A stretch of 64,000 nt of DNA from Croceimicrobium sp963974215 (lineage in GTDB: Bacteria; Bacteroidota; Bacteroidia; Flavobacteriales; Schleiferiaceae), in contig CAXBBL010000002.1 in the NCBI GenBank assembly GCA_963974215.1, positions 248,001 through 312,000 of the forward strand, in the 5' to 3' direction. The position numbers and the translations under genes were made by a program. Positions within the stretch are counted from its first letter, which is position 1. Each line of letters begins with the position of its first letter. The notes under the pieces were generated by a model. The model saw nothing but the letters and a program-made list of their open reading frames with translations, was not told the origin of the DNA and ran no database searches. Of the stretch, positions 17,920 to 25,897 are shown piece after piece.

Positions 17920-20109
17920 ATGTTCTATAAATACCGCATTTTCCTTCTCCTAGCTGTTTTTGGCTTTTTAGGAGCCCAAGGCCAAAAAAAGACCGTAACT
18001 GTAGAAGATATTTGGCAGCGCTATGCCTTTTACGCACGCTCAACCTCGGGGCTAAACAGTATGAACGATGGCGAACACTTCACCGTTCTTCAAGCTAGTA
18101 AAACGGGGCCCAGCATTGAAAAGTTTAGCTATGCTACGGGCAAGCAAGTGGAAACGCTAGTTTCGGCAGCCAAAATTAAAGAAGCTAGCGGAAAAAGTAT
18201 CGATTTTGACGATTATCAGTTCAATGCCAGTGAAGATAAAGTTTTATTAGCCACCGAAACCGAGTCGATTTACCGTCACTCCTCACGCAGCTATTATTAT
18301 GTGTACGATTTAAAAACACAGGAACTAGATAGCATCAAAGCAGAAGGCAAGCAACAGCTATCCGATCTTTCACCCACCGAAAACAAGGTGGCTTTTGTAG
18401 CGGGAAACCGCATGCACATACAGGATTTAGATAATAATAACGAGATCGTAAGTTTTGGTCAAGGCCAAGAAGACGCTTTAATTGCGGGTGCCGTTGACTG
18501 GGTTTATGAAGAAGAGTTTAGCTTTCACAAAGGTTTCGAATGGTCGCCTAAAGGCCGATATATTGCCTATTACCAATTCGACGAAAGTGCTGTACCGACC
18601 TTTTCTATGGATGTTTACGGCCAGGGTCTTTATCCCAGTCAGGATGTGTTTAAATACCCCAAAGCGGGCGAGGTAAATTCAACGGTTAGTATACACATCT
18701 ACGACAGTAAGACCAATAAAGATTACAGCGTAGAAATTCCGCAAGCTTTCGAATACATTCCCCGTATTAAGTGGACCCAAGAAGAAGATGAATTGGTAAT
18801 CTTCACCCTAAACCGTCACCAAAACGAATTGGTACTTTGGGAAGCAGAAGTGGAAGACGGAGAATTAGAGGTAGAAGAACTTTACCGCGAAACGGCCGAA
18901 GCCTATTTAGAGATTAACGATAATCTTCGATTTTTAGCTAATGGCGATTTTATTTGGACCAGCGAAAAAGACGGCTTCAATCACATCTACCTAATGGATG
19001 ATGATGGTAAAGTGAAAAAACAAATCACCAAAGGCCCTTGGGAAGTAACCGAGTTTTATGGCTACAGCGCCGAGAGCGGTTATTTATACTATCAGGCAGC
19101 AGAAGAGAATTCTGTACAACGAGACATTTACCGCATCAAGCTAAACGGCAAGAATAAGCAAAAGCTCAGTTCGCAAAAAGGCTGGAACGATGCCAACTTC
19201 AGTAAGGGTATGAAGTATTTTGTAAATACCTACTCATCTGCCGCAAGGCCCACTTACGAAACCCTATACCAAGCAGACGGTAAAGAACTGCGTGTAATTA
19301 CCGACAACGCTAGCTTAGTAGATCGTTTAGAAACCTACGACTTAAGTAGCAAGGAATTTATGGTTTTGGATACTGAAAACGGCCAAAGTTTAAATGCTTG
19401 GATGATTAAGCCGCAGGATTTTGATGCCACTAAAAAGTACCCTCTACTTATGTTTGTTTACGGTGGACCCGGATCACAAACAGTACAAGATAAATACGAC
19501 AGTTTCAATAATTTTTGGTATCAAAGTTTGGCCGCGCAGGGTTATATCGTGGTAAGTGTTGACAATCGCGGAACCGGTGCAAAAGGACGCGATTTTCGCA
19601 CCGTAACCTACCAAGAATTAGGCAAGTACGAAATTGAAGATCAGATTAGTGCTGCTAAAACGCTAGGTCAAATGGATTATATCGACGCCAGTCGCATTGG
19701 AATTTGGGGTTGGAGTTATGGTGGTTATATGAGTAGCTTAGGAATTACCAAAGGGGCGGATGTTTTTAAGGCGGCCATTGCGGTTGCTCCCGTTACCAAT
19801 TGGCGCTTTTACGATAATATTTATACCGAGCGCTATATGCGTACCCCGCAGGAAAATGCCAGCGGTTACGATGAAAACTCTCCTATTAATCATGTCGACA
19901 AATTGAAAGGCTCTTACTTTTTAGTACATGGAACGGCCGATGATAATGTGCACGTGCAAAACACCATGCGCATGGTAGAAAGTTTGGTGCAAAGCAATAA
20001 ACAATTCGACCTTTTTATCTATCCCGATAAAAACCATGGTATTTTTGGCGGTAACACACGTTATCACCTTTACACCAAGATGACAAATTTTTTACTTGAA
20101 AACTTGTAG
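17920..20109 (+). CDS. S9 family peptidase, DPP4-type (dipeptidyl peptidase IV)
   Basis: This secreted or periplasmic serine peptidase of 729 residues has signal peptide MFYKYRIFLLLAVFGFLGAQG. An eight-bladed DPP4 propeller (about residues 40-470) includes VDWVYEEEFSFHKGFEWSPK, the Glu-Glu motif that binds the peptide amino terminus. The alpha/beta-hydrolase domain has nucleophile GWSYGGY (about residue 597), Asp in HGTADDNVH (about 672) and His in YPDKNHGIFG (about 705). It would release X-Pro or X-Ala dipeptides, and the next gene is a peptide transporter, so the two probably work together in peptide use. Confidence 0.93.
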   Translation: MFYKYRIFLLLAVFGFLGAQGQKKTVTVEDIWQRYAFYARSTSGLNSMNDGEHFTVLQASKTGPSIEKFSYATGKQVETLVSAAKIKEASGKSIDFDDYQFNASEDKVLLATETESIYRHSSRSYYYVYDLKTQELDSIKAEGKQQLSDLSPTENKVAFVAGNRMHIQDLDNNNEIVSFGQGQEDALIAGAVDWVYEEEFSFHKGFEWSPKGRYIAYYQFDESAVPTFSMDVYGQGLYPSQDVFKYPKAGEVNSTVSIHIYDSKTNKDYSVEIPQAFEYIPRIKWTQEEDELVIFTLNRHQNELVLWEAEVEDGELEVEELYRETAEAYLEINDNLRFLANGDFIWTSEKDGFNHIYLMDDDGKVKKQITKGPWEVTEFYGYSAESGYLYYQAAEENSVQRDIYRIKLNGKNKQKLSSQKGWNDANFSKGMKYFVNTYSSAARPTYETLYQADGKELRVITDNASLVDRLETYDLSSKEFMVLDTENGQSLNAWMIKPQDFDATKKYPLLMFVYGGPGSQTVQDKYDSFNNFWYQSLAAQGYIVVSVDNRGTGAKGRDFRTVTYQELGKYEIEDQISAAKTLGQMDYIDASRIGIWGWSYGGYMSSLGITKGADVFKAAIAVAPVTNWRFYDNIYTERYMRTPQENASGYDENSPINHVDKLKGSYFLVHGTADDNVHVQNTMRMVESLVQSNKQFDLFIYPDKNHGIFGGNTRYHLYTKMTNFLLENL

Positions 20110-20167
20110 GCATAAATTTTTGATATTTACAGCTGATAAAAATTTAATTTAAACTCGATCAATACCT

Positions 20168-21967
20168 ATGGCAAACACTGCCCAACTTAACAAGAAAGAA
20201 CTTTGGGGTCACCCAATGGGACTTTACATTCTCTTCTTTACGGAAATGTGGGAGCGCTTCTCATACTATGGAATGCGAGGTATTCTAACTCTCTATGTTG
20301 CTGCATCTGCGACAGCCGTTGACCCTGGTCTGGGTTGGAGCAATAAAGATGCACTTTGGCTTTATGGTTGGTACACAATGCTTGTATATGTTATATCAAT
20401 ACCAGGGGGCTATGTTGCTGACAAATTTTTTGGGCAAAAGAAAACGGTTCTAATCGGTGGTATATTACTCTGCCTTGGACATGGAATACTTGCCATTCCT
20501 CAGGACTGGGCTTTTTTCACAGGATTAATACTAATTATTCTTGGTGTAGGTGGATTAAAACCCAATATCTCAACCATGGTAGGTGGACTGTATAAGCCTG
20601 GAGATATTCGCAGAGATAAAGGTTTTACGATATTTTATATTGGAATTAATATTGGTGCTTTCCTTTCAAGCATCTCTGTTGGGCTTGTTGCATATTATTA
20701 TGGATGGCACTATGGTTTCGGACTTGCCGGTATTGGTATGCTAATTGGCCAAATTGTTTATATGGCAGGACAAAAGCACCTTGTCGGTATTGGTGAATTT
20801 ATTGGTAGTGATTCTGGTGTCGATGCTGCAATTGCTAAAAAACCATTGACTAAAATTGAAAAAGACCGTGTAATAGTCCTCCTAATTTCTTTCCTTATAG
20901 TTGTTGTTTTCTGGGGTGCTTTTGAACAAGCAGGTGGACTGATGAACTTATACACTGATGCCAAAGTTGATCGCGGAATTGGTCTTACATGGTTAGAAGA
21001 AATACCTGCAGCAGTTTTTCAATCCTTAAATGCTGGATACATTATTATTTTTGGAACATTGGTAGCGGGTTTTTGGGCTACAAGAAAGAGAAAAGGAAAA
21101 GAGGCGTCTTCCCTGTTTAAAATGGCGATTGGAACAATCATCATGGGTCTAGGCTACATCTTCATGATGTTTGCTTCCAAAGAAGCTTCTTCTGAAGTAT
21201 TTGGAAAAGCTGCCATGATTTGGATCTTCTTAGCATATTTATTTCATACAATAGGGGAGCTATCGACCTCACCTGTTTCACTTTCGTTTATCACGAAACT
21301 TGCACCTGCCAAGTACGCATCTATAATGATGGGAATCTATTTTGCTGCAACTGGTTTTGGAAATAAACTAGCTGGTTCAATAGGAGAAAGCTCTCAACTC
21401 GACCCCTACGCTGGCGAGTTGGTTGTGGCGAAAAATGAAGCTATTAAATTTATGGAGAAACAAGAGATTGAGATTAAAACCGAGGAAGGAATCACTAAGT
21501 TTAATGACTATCCTATTAATCTTGATAAAAATTTCTCTCTTAAAACTCAAGTCTATCTAGACAATGATAGTATAGTCTACAAAAGAATTAAATCTGGAAA
21601 AAGCATTAACTATCTATTCAGCCTTAAAGAAGAGGATAGAGAGAAACTACATTCTTACCTAAAAGAAGAATCTAGTACTGCTGAAAACCCACGTCATGCT
21701 CGATTAACCTTTGAGAAGGATGCTGATGCTGCTCAAAAAGCAGAGCATAGAGGAGATGGCAAAAATTATGGCGTTTCATTTGTCATTGAAGAACAGCAGA
21801 GCGAACAAGAATACAAGACCTTTATGTATCTGGTAATATTTACAGTTGCATTTGGTTTATTACTCTTATTATTCCTTAAAAAGCTTAAAAAGCTCACCCA
21901 TGGTGCCGAGGATAAAGAAGGTGTTATCTCCGAAGAGACCGAAGGTTTTGATGTGGCAGCTGAATAA
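20168..21967 (+). CDS. proton-dependent oligopeptide transporter (POT/PTR family)
   Basis: This inner-membrane symporter of 599 residues takes up di- and tripeptides. The family signature ExxERFxYY is at residues 26-34 (EMWERFSYYG), and GGLKPNISTMVGGLY and FYIGINIGAFLS are the PTR2 motifs. There are 13-14 membrane segments. Between the last two lies an unusually long soluble insert of about 135 residues (about 410-550), charged and without Cys. Leu codons are often CTT rather than the TTA preferred in neighbouring genes, so codon use differs. It follows the DPP4 gene by 58 bases and ends at a strong terminator. Confidence 0.93.
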   Translation: MANTAQLNKKELWGHPMGLYILFFTEMWERFSYYGMRGILTLYVAASATAVDPGLGWSNKDALWLYGWYTMLVYVISIPGGYVADKFFGQKKTVLIGGILLCLGHGILAIPQDWAFFTGLILIILGVGGLKPNISTMVGGLYKPGDIRRDKGFTIFYIGINIGAFLSSISVGLVAYYYGWHYGFGLAGIGMLIGQIVYMAGQKHLVGIGEFIGSDSGVDAAIAKKPLTKIEKDRVIVLLISFLIVVVFWGAFEQAGGLMNLYTDAKVDRGIGLTWLEEIPAAVFQSLNAGYIIIFGTLVAGFWATRKRKGKEASSLFKMAIGTIIMGLGYIFMMFASKEASSEVFGKAAMIWIFLAYLFHTIGELSTSPVSLSFITKLAPAKYASIMMGIYFAATGFGNKLAGSIGESSQLDPYAGELVVAKNEAIKFMEKQEIEIKTEEGITKFNDYPINLDKNFSLKTQVYLDNDSIVYKRIKSGKSINYLFSLKEEDREKLHSYLKEESSTAENPRHARLTFEKDADAAQKAEHRGDGKNYGVSFVIEEQQSEQEYKTFMYLVIFTVAFGLLLLLFLKKLKKLTHGAEDKEGVISEETEGFDVAAE

Positions 21968-21985
21968 GAGACTCAAATTTTCACT

Positions 21986-22015
21986 TAAATCCCGCCAAAG
22001 CGGGATTTTTTTTTT
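21986..22015 (+). terminator. rho-independent terminator after the POT gene
   Basis: The stem ATCCCG/CGGGAT (21989-22006, loop CCAAAG) is followed by a T run. Confidence 0.85.
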
Positions 22016-22101
22016 GTCTAAACTATAAACCGTTAAGCCTTGTTTTAAAATATAAGGCAGGTATTTGCAGGCATACCATTCCAGATAAAGCCCGCTAAAA
22101 C

Positions 22102-22132
22102 TTGTGAGCCTCACTAAATATAACTATATTTG
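22102..22132 (+). promoter_or_regulatory. promoter of dps
   Basis: TTG (22102-22104), a 20-base spacer and TATATTTG (22125-22132) match the Bacteroidota consensus perfectly. The palindrome GTGAGCCTCAC (22104-22114) sits next to the -33 element and could bind a regulator. Confidence 0.65.
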
Positions 22133-22162
22133 AACAGAATTTAAAATCAATAAATTATAACT

Positions 22163-22627
22163 ATGAACCATATTGGACTCGACAAAGAGCAATCAAAAAA
22201 TCTCGCGCACAAATTAAATAATCTGCTAGCTGCTTATCAGTTATTCTACATCAACATACGTGGATTACACTGGAACATTAAAGGCGAAAAGTTTTTCGAG
22301 CTACACATTAAGTTCGAAGAGTTGTACAATGATTCCTTCCTAAAAATTGATGAAGTAGCCGAGCGCATTGTAACCTTAGGTGAAACACCTTTACACAGCT
22401 ACACCGATTATCTGAAAACCAGTAGCATTAAAGAGGCCACCAATGTGAGCGAAGCACGCGAATCGGTACAAACGGTTTTAAACGGCTTTACCGAACTTTT
22501 AAAATTAGAGCGCGAAATCTTAAGCCTTTCGGCAGATGCAGAAGATGAAGGTACTAATGCCTTAATGAGCGATTACATTCGTGAGCATGAGAAAAGCGTT
22601 TGGATGTATTCAGCCTTTTTAAAATAA
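22163..22627 (+). CDS. dps: Dps family ferritin-like DNA-binding stress protein
   Basis: This is a ferritin-like subunit of 154 residues; Dps forms 12-mers that store iron, consume peroxide and often coat DNA. The inter-subunit ferroxidase ligands are present: His36 (RGLHWNIKG), His48, Asp63 and Glu67 (KIDEVAERI). The helix with HSYTDYLKTSSI and the length fit Bacteroidota Dps proteins. The N-terminal tail is short, so DNA binding is uncertain. Its own consensus promoter lies upstream. The thioesterase gene starts 5 bases after its stop and is probably co-transcribed. Confidence 0.9.
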   Translation: MNHIGLDKEQSKNLAHKLNNLLAAYQLFYINIRGLHWNIKGEKFFELHIKFEELYNDSFLKIDEVAERIVTLGETPLHSYTDYLKTSSIKEATNVSEARESVQTVLNGFTELLKLEREILSLSADAEDEGTNALMSDYIREHEKSVWMYSAFLK

Positions 22628-22632
22628 GAGCC

Positions 22633-23022
22633 ATGAATTTTCACACACGTAAATGGGTCAAGCCCCAAGATCTCAATCCCAATGAAACCCTTTTCGGAGG
22701 ACGTCTTTTGAGTTGGATTGACGAAGAGGCGGTGATCTACGCCATCGTGCAATTGGAAAACGAACACGTGGTAACCAAGTACATTTCGGAAATTAATTTC
22801 ATCTCTGCCCCACGGCAAGGTGATATTATAGAATTAGGTATTGAAGCGACTAGCTTTGGCAAGACATCCATCACTATGAATTGTATTGTCCGTAATAAGC
22901 TTACGCGAGAAACGGTTTTAAAAATCGAGAAGCTAGTATTTGTAAATCTTGATAAAGAAGGTAAGCCTTTACCACATGGGAAAACCGAAATTAGTTATGT
23001 AAAAGATCGACTAAACGATTAA
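22633..23022 (+). CDS. acyl-CoA thioesterase (hotdog fold)
   Basis: This single hotdog-domain protein of 129 residues starts at the ATG at 22633. NPNETLFGGRLLSWIDEEAV is the YciA/BFIT-type signature, with the Asp of the active helix in SWIDEEA, and ISAPRQGDIIELG is the second strand motif. It would hydrolyse acyl-CoA to free CoA in the cytosol. An in-frame ATG at 22600 would lie inside the dps gene and adds sequence unlike the family. It overlaps the convergent di-haem gene by 4 bases. Confidence 0.88.
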   Translation: MNFHTRKWVKPQDLNPNETLFGGRLLSWIDEEAVIYAIVQLENEHVVTKYISEINFISAPRQGDIIELGIEATSFGKTSITMNCIVRNKLTRETVLKIEKLVFVNLDKEGKPLPHGKTEISYVKDRLND

Positions 23023-24065
23023 TACACCTTTTTATACGAAACCGTATCGGTAAGACTTTCTAAGAAAGCAATAAGAGCGGCCTTGTCATCGGCAGATATT
23101 GTAAAGCCTTTAATAAGGTCGTTTTTTAATGGGTGCTGGCTTCCGCCAGAGGCGTAATGATCTATTACCTCACTTAAAGTAGAAAGGGAACCATCATGCA
23201 TATAAGGTGCTGTTAACGCAATATTTCTTAGCAAGGCTACTTTAAACTGTCCTTCGTGTTCAGCCAAATTATTAGTCACCCGTGCCCGACCAGGATCAGC
23301 GGTATAGTCTTCGTACAAACCATTATTTTGAAAACTGAAGTCTGTGGTTAAAGGGAATTGATGACAGCTCGTACAACTTAAAGCCTCACTTTCAAAAAGC
23401 GCTAAACCTCTCTTCTCTTGATTGGTCAAAGCCATTGAATCGCCATAATAGTAGTACTCATCAAAAGCACTGCGATAAGAGACCAGAGTTCTTTCGTAAG
23501 TAGCAAGAGCTAAGCTTAAGGTATAGGCACTTACTGGTAAATCAAAAGCTTGTTGAAATTTTTCAGGATAATTGGCATCTGCCGCAACACGAGCGATAGC
23601 CTCGGTAAAAGGAAGGTCCATTTCGCGATGCTCTTCGATTGGCCCAATAACCTGACTTTCTAAACTAGGATTACCTCCATCCATAAAAAAGTAGGGATGC
23701 CAGCCTACATTAAACAAAGTGGGAGAATTGCGAGTGTGCAAACGCCCTTCCGTTCCTACACTCACTTTTAAGCCATCGCTAAAAGCTAAATTGGTGAGGT
23801 GACAAGAAGAACAAGAAATATCGAAATTGCGGCTCAGGATTGGATCGAAAAATAGATCTTCACCTAATTCTGCCCGTTCTTTAGTGATCAATTTGTCCGC
23901 CTCTAACTCCATAGTAGGGAAATGGGGAATGGCCAAATTTATCACGGTCTGCGAGTCATCAATGGTCACAGGCTCATCCTTGGCACAGGCAGCGAACAAA
24001 AGAAGGGAGAGGCTAATTAAAGCCACTCTCCCCTTCCAAATTTTATTAGTTGTTTTTATTGCCAT
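23019..24065 (-). CDS. di-haem cytochrome c peroxidase/MauG family lipoprotein, MbnH-like
   Basis: The protein has 348 residues and a lipoprotein signal (LLLFAAC, Cys27). Two c-type haem sites are visible: CSSCH (about residue 85) and CTSCH (about 230), with LRNIALTAPYMHDG typical of the MauG/CcpA family. The next gene upstream encodes an MbnP-like protein and overlaps it by 20 bases. In characterised MbnP-MbnH pairs, MbnH is a di-haem enzyme that oxidises a tryptophan of MbnP to kynurenine, creating a copper site. That role is inferred here from family and pairing; a peroxidase role is the alternative. Confidence 0.87.
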   Translation of the reverse strand: MAIKTTNKIWKGRVALISLSLLLFAACAKDEPVTIDDSQTVINLAIPHFPTMELEADKLITKERAELGEDLFFDPILSRNFDISCSSCHLTNLAFSDGLKVSVGTEGRLHTRNSPTLFNVGWHPYFFMDGGNPSLESQVIGPIEEHREMDLPFTEAIARVAADANYPEKFQQAFDLPVSAYTLSLALATYERTLVSYRSAFDEYYYYGDSMALTNQEKRGLALFESEALSCTSCHQFPLTTDFSFQNNGLYEDYTADPGRARVTNNLAEHEGQFKVALLRNIALTAPYMHDGSLSTLSEVIDHYASGGSQHPLKNDLIKGFTISADDKAALIAFLESLTDTVSYKKVY

Positions 24066-24843
24066 TTTCCATTTTGCTAATGGTCATGGCTTGATCGAAT
24101 TGATCCATCATTTTAATTCCCAGCGCTCTTCCTTCCCCCATCGACATGCTTAAAATTTCAGTAGTTAAATCTACCCCATTAAAAAACGCTTTATAGTCGA
24201 TTGCCAGAAGCATGTTTATAGTTTCACCACCTAAAACATCGCTATGCACCATGGTGCTACGATCTTTTCTAAACTCGTTAGTACCTAAGTGATATTTAAA
24301 CACTTGATCGTAAGTACCGTCGCCTTCGAAGTCTACCTCACCTTCAATTTTCACGAAGATATAGCCACTAGCCCAAGACCAATACATTCCTTCGGGCTGT
24401 GGACCTAAGGGGTGATTAGGATCGGAAAAATCAGTGGGTTGCACTCCGGTTGAGCCGTTCTCAGTATTGGAAGCCGAATCCACTCCAATACTAAAATTAA
24501 ACATGTGAGCATGCCCTTCTTGAATGAAACCAAGATCAGACATAGTTACATCGGGACGAACTATTAAATACTCCGGACTAAGAGCCGTCATACCGCCGGC
24601 ATCATCCATAATCACAGGTTTGGAAAGATAGAAGGTCGCTAAACTGTAACGTACCTTATAACCATTATCCAATGTATACTCCGTGTTTAAGGCAAAGTCT
24701 TGGTTGCCAAAATTAAAGTCGTAGTTTAAATTTACCTGCACATTTTTGTTTTCCACAGGAGGAGTTACCACCGGGTCATCTTCTTTACATGAGGTATTAA
24801 AAATCAGGGCGAGGGCCAATAGGCTTAAAAATTTTGTATTCAT
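24046..24843 (-). CDS. MbnP-like copper-associated lipoprotein
   Basis: The 265-residue lipoprotein (lipobox ending at Cys19 in FNTSC) carries an MbnP domain. VRYSLATFYLSKPVIM, HAHMFNFSIGVD, HPLGPQPEGMYWSWASGY and a late AIDYKAFFNGVDL are landmarks of this family. The Trp-rich GMYWSW stretch is the conserved core near which a Trp is modified in the Methylosinus protein. The gene overlaps the di-haem gene by 20 bases and lies 39 bases after the small CxGxC gene, so the three form an operon. Periplasmic or cell-surface copper binding is the likely role. Confidence 0.8.
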   Translation of the reverse strand: MNTKFLSLLALALIFNTSCKEDDPVVTPPVENKNVQVNLNYDFNFGNQDFALNTEYTLDNGYKVRYSLATFYLSKPVIMDDAGGMTALSPEYLIVRPDVTMSDLGFIQEGHAHMFNFSIGVDSASNTENGSTGVQPTDFSDPNHPLGPQPEGMYWSWASGYIFVKIEGEVDFEGDGTYDQVFKYHLGTNEFRKDRSTMVHSDVLGGETINMLLAIDYKAFFNGVDLTTEILSMSMGEGRALGIKMMDQFDQAMTISKMENGNKNN

Positions 24844-24882
24844 TTTTGGATTTTTTTAAGATTGAAATAGGGTTTGCAGCAT

Positions 24883-25257
24883 TTAGGCAATCAATTGCGG
24901 TGGACGCCAAATCTTAAAAATTAAGGATTGTTCAAATAGAGGTTCACAGTAAAGACCTATCGTTTCTCTACGTCTAGGGAAATCAATAAACCCAATACTT
25001 TCACTAGTTTCGGCAAGAAAGTCATCTAACTTAAGCTCAAGCAGTGATAAAGGTGATTGCTCCTTCTGTTTTGCGGGCTCTAATAATTCGCGCAGCACGC
25101 ACGAACCTTGACAATTATTATTGTCAACTTCCCGCATCTCACAGCTCTGACTGGCAATATCCTTCTGATTTACTTTAAAAAATGCGTAGCTCATAGACTG
25201 ATGCAGATTTGCAGCCAGCATTATTAAGGAAAACCATATTGAGAACCATAAGCGCAT
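24883..25257 (-). CDS. small secreted or membrane-anchored CxGxC protein of the copper operon
   Basis: This 124-residue protein starts with a hydrophobic signal-like segment (WFSIWFSLIMLAANL). It continues with VNQKDIASQSCEMREVDNNN and then CQGSCVLRELLE. The order 'hydrophobic helix, N/Q-K-x-x-I-A-x-x-x-C, CxGxC-x-L' resembles small uncharacterised proteins that I recall near copper and TonB-receptor loci of Bacteroidota. The three Cys could bind metal. It leads the operon with MbnP and the di-haem protein. Its ATG follows a -7 box by 4 bases, so the mRNA may be leaderless. No precise function is known. Confidence 0.7.
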   Translation of the reverse strand: MRLWFSIWFSLIMLAANLHQSMSYAFFKVNQKDIASQSCEMREVDNNNCQGSCVLRELLEPAKQKEQSPLSLLELKLDDFLAETSESIGFIDFPRRRETIGLYCEPLFEQSLIFKIWRPPQLIA

Positions 25258-25261
25258 AAGA

Positions 25262-25269
25262 CAAAGCTA
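25262..25269 (-). promoter_or_regulatory. -7 box of the copper operon
   Basis: TAGCTTTG on the minus strand is a perfect TAnnTTTG box, 4 bases before the ATG at 25257. Its downstream sequence TTTGTCTTATG is identical to that at 12757-12767. Confidence 0.5.
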
Positions 25270-25369
25270 CTGTAAAAAGAAAAAATTCTTGGTGAGTTTG
25301 CGCACCAATAACTTCCTTTGGAATAGACGTAAAAAAAGGCAAAGCCGTTGGCCAGAATTCGCAAATTTA

Positions 25370-25771
25370 CTAAGCGAACTCTAAGCCACAAGCGCGACAA
25401 ACATGGTAGTCAGCTTTATTGTAGCGCAGCCTACTACCTAAGGTTGACCAATAAAAGCCCACCGTTTTTAAAAACTGCCCTTTTACTAGATCCCCTGCTC
25501 GCAAGGAGTCAGAACCACAATTTGGACAATTTGCTTTGGCATTTTTGTTTTTACTTTGTTCTCCTTCCAGAACACGCAGAACCTGCAGTGCCTTTTCAAA
25601 TGAGTCGTTAGGAACAGCAATAGCGTGGCCTCCGGGAAACTTGTGGTTCTCGTAAGTAGAACCCACATTATTTGCGTAAGCCTTTATTCCATTCTCTTGG
25701 AGCCTTGTCTTTAAAAGACTTGCATCCGTTTCATTGTCAAAGTCTTTGACTAAAATCAACATTGATAACAT
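25370..25771 (-). CDS. DUF2007-like protein with C-terminal zinc ribbon
   Basis: The cytosolic protein has 133 residues. The first 65 form the DUF2007 ferredoxin-like domain (MLILVKDFDNETDASLLKTR, IKAYANNVGST, AIAVPNDSFEKALQVL). A basic linker leads to a zinc ribbon with two Cys pairs, CPNCGSD and CRACGLEF. DUF2007 is sometimes called a signal-transducing domain, without a shown function. The first three residues may be dispensable, with a second ATG at 25762. It is monocistronic. Confidence 0.75.
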   Translation of the reverse strand: MLSMLILVKDFDNETDASLLKTRLQENGIKAYANNVGSTYENHKFPGGHAIAVPNDSFEKALQVLRVLEGEQSKNKNAKANCPNCGSDSLRAGDLVKGQFLKTVGFYWSTLGSRLRYNKADYHVCRACGLEFA

Positions 25772-25831
25772 TTACTTCCCTCTGAACCAGCAAAATAACT
25801 AACAATATTTTACCTAAGATCTATTATTAAT

Positions 25832-25864
25832 AAAAAAAAAGCGATGCTTTATAAGCATCGCTTT
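25832..25864 (-). terminator. rho-independent terminator after acs
   Basis: The perfect 12-bp stem AAAGCGATGCTT/AAGCATCGCTTT (loop TAT) is followed on the minus strand by a run of T. Confidence 0.88.
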
Positions 25865-25897
25865 GATTATCAACGTATTAAAATATAAATTTAAAAA

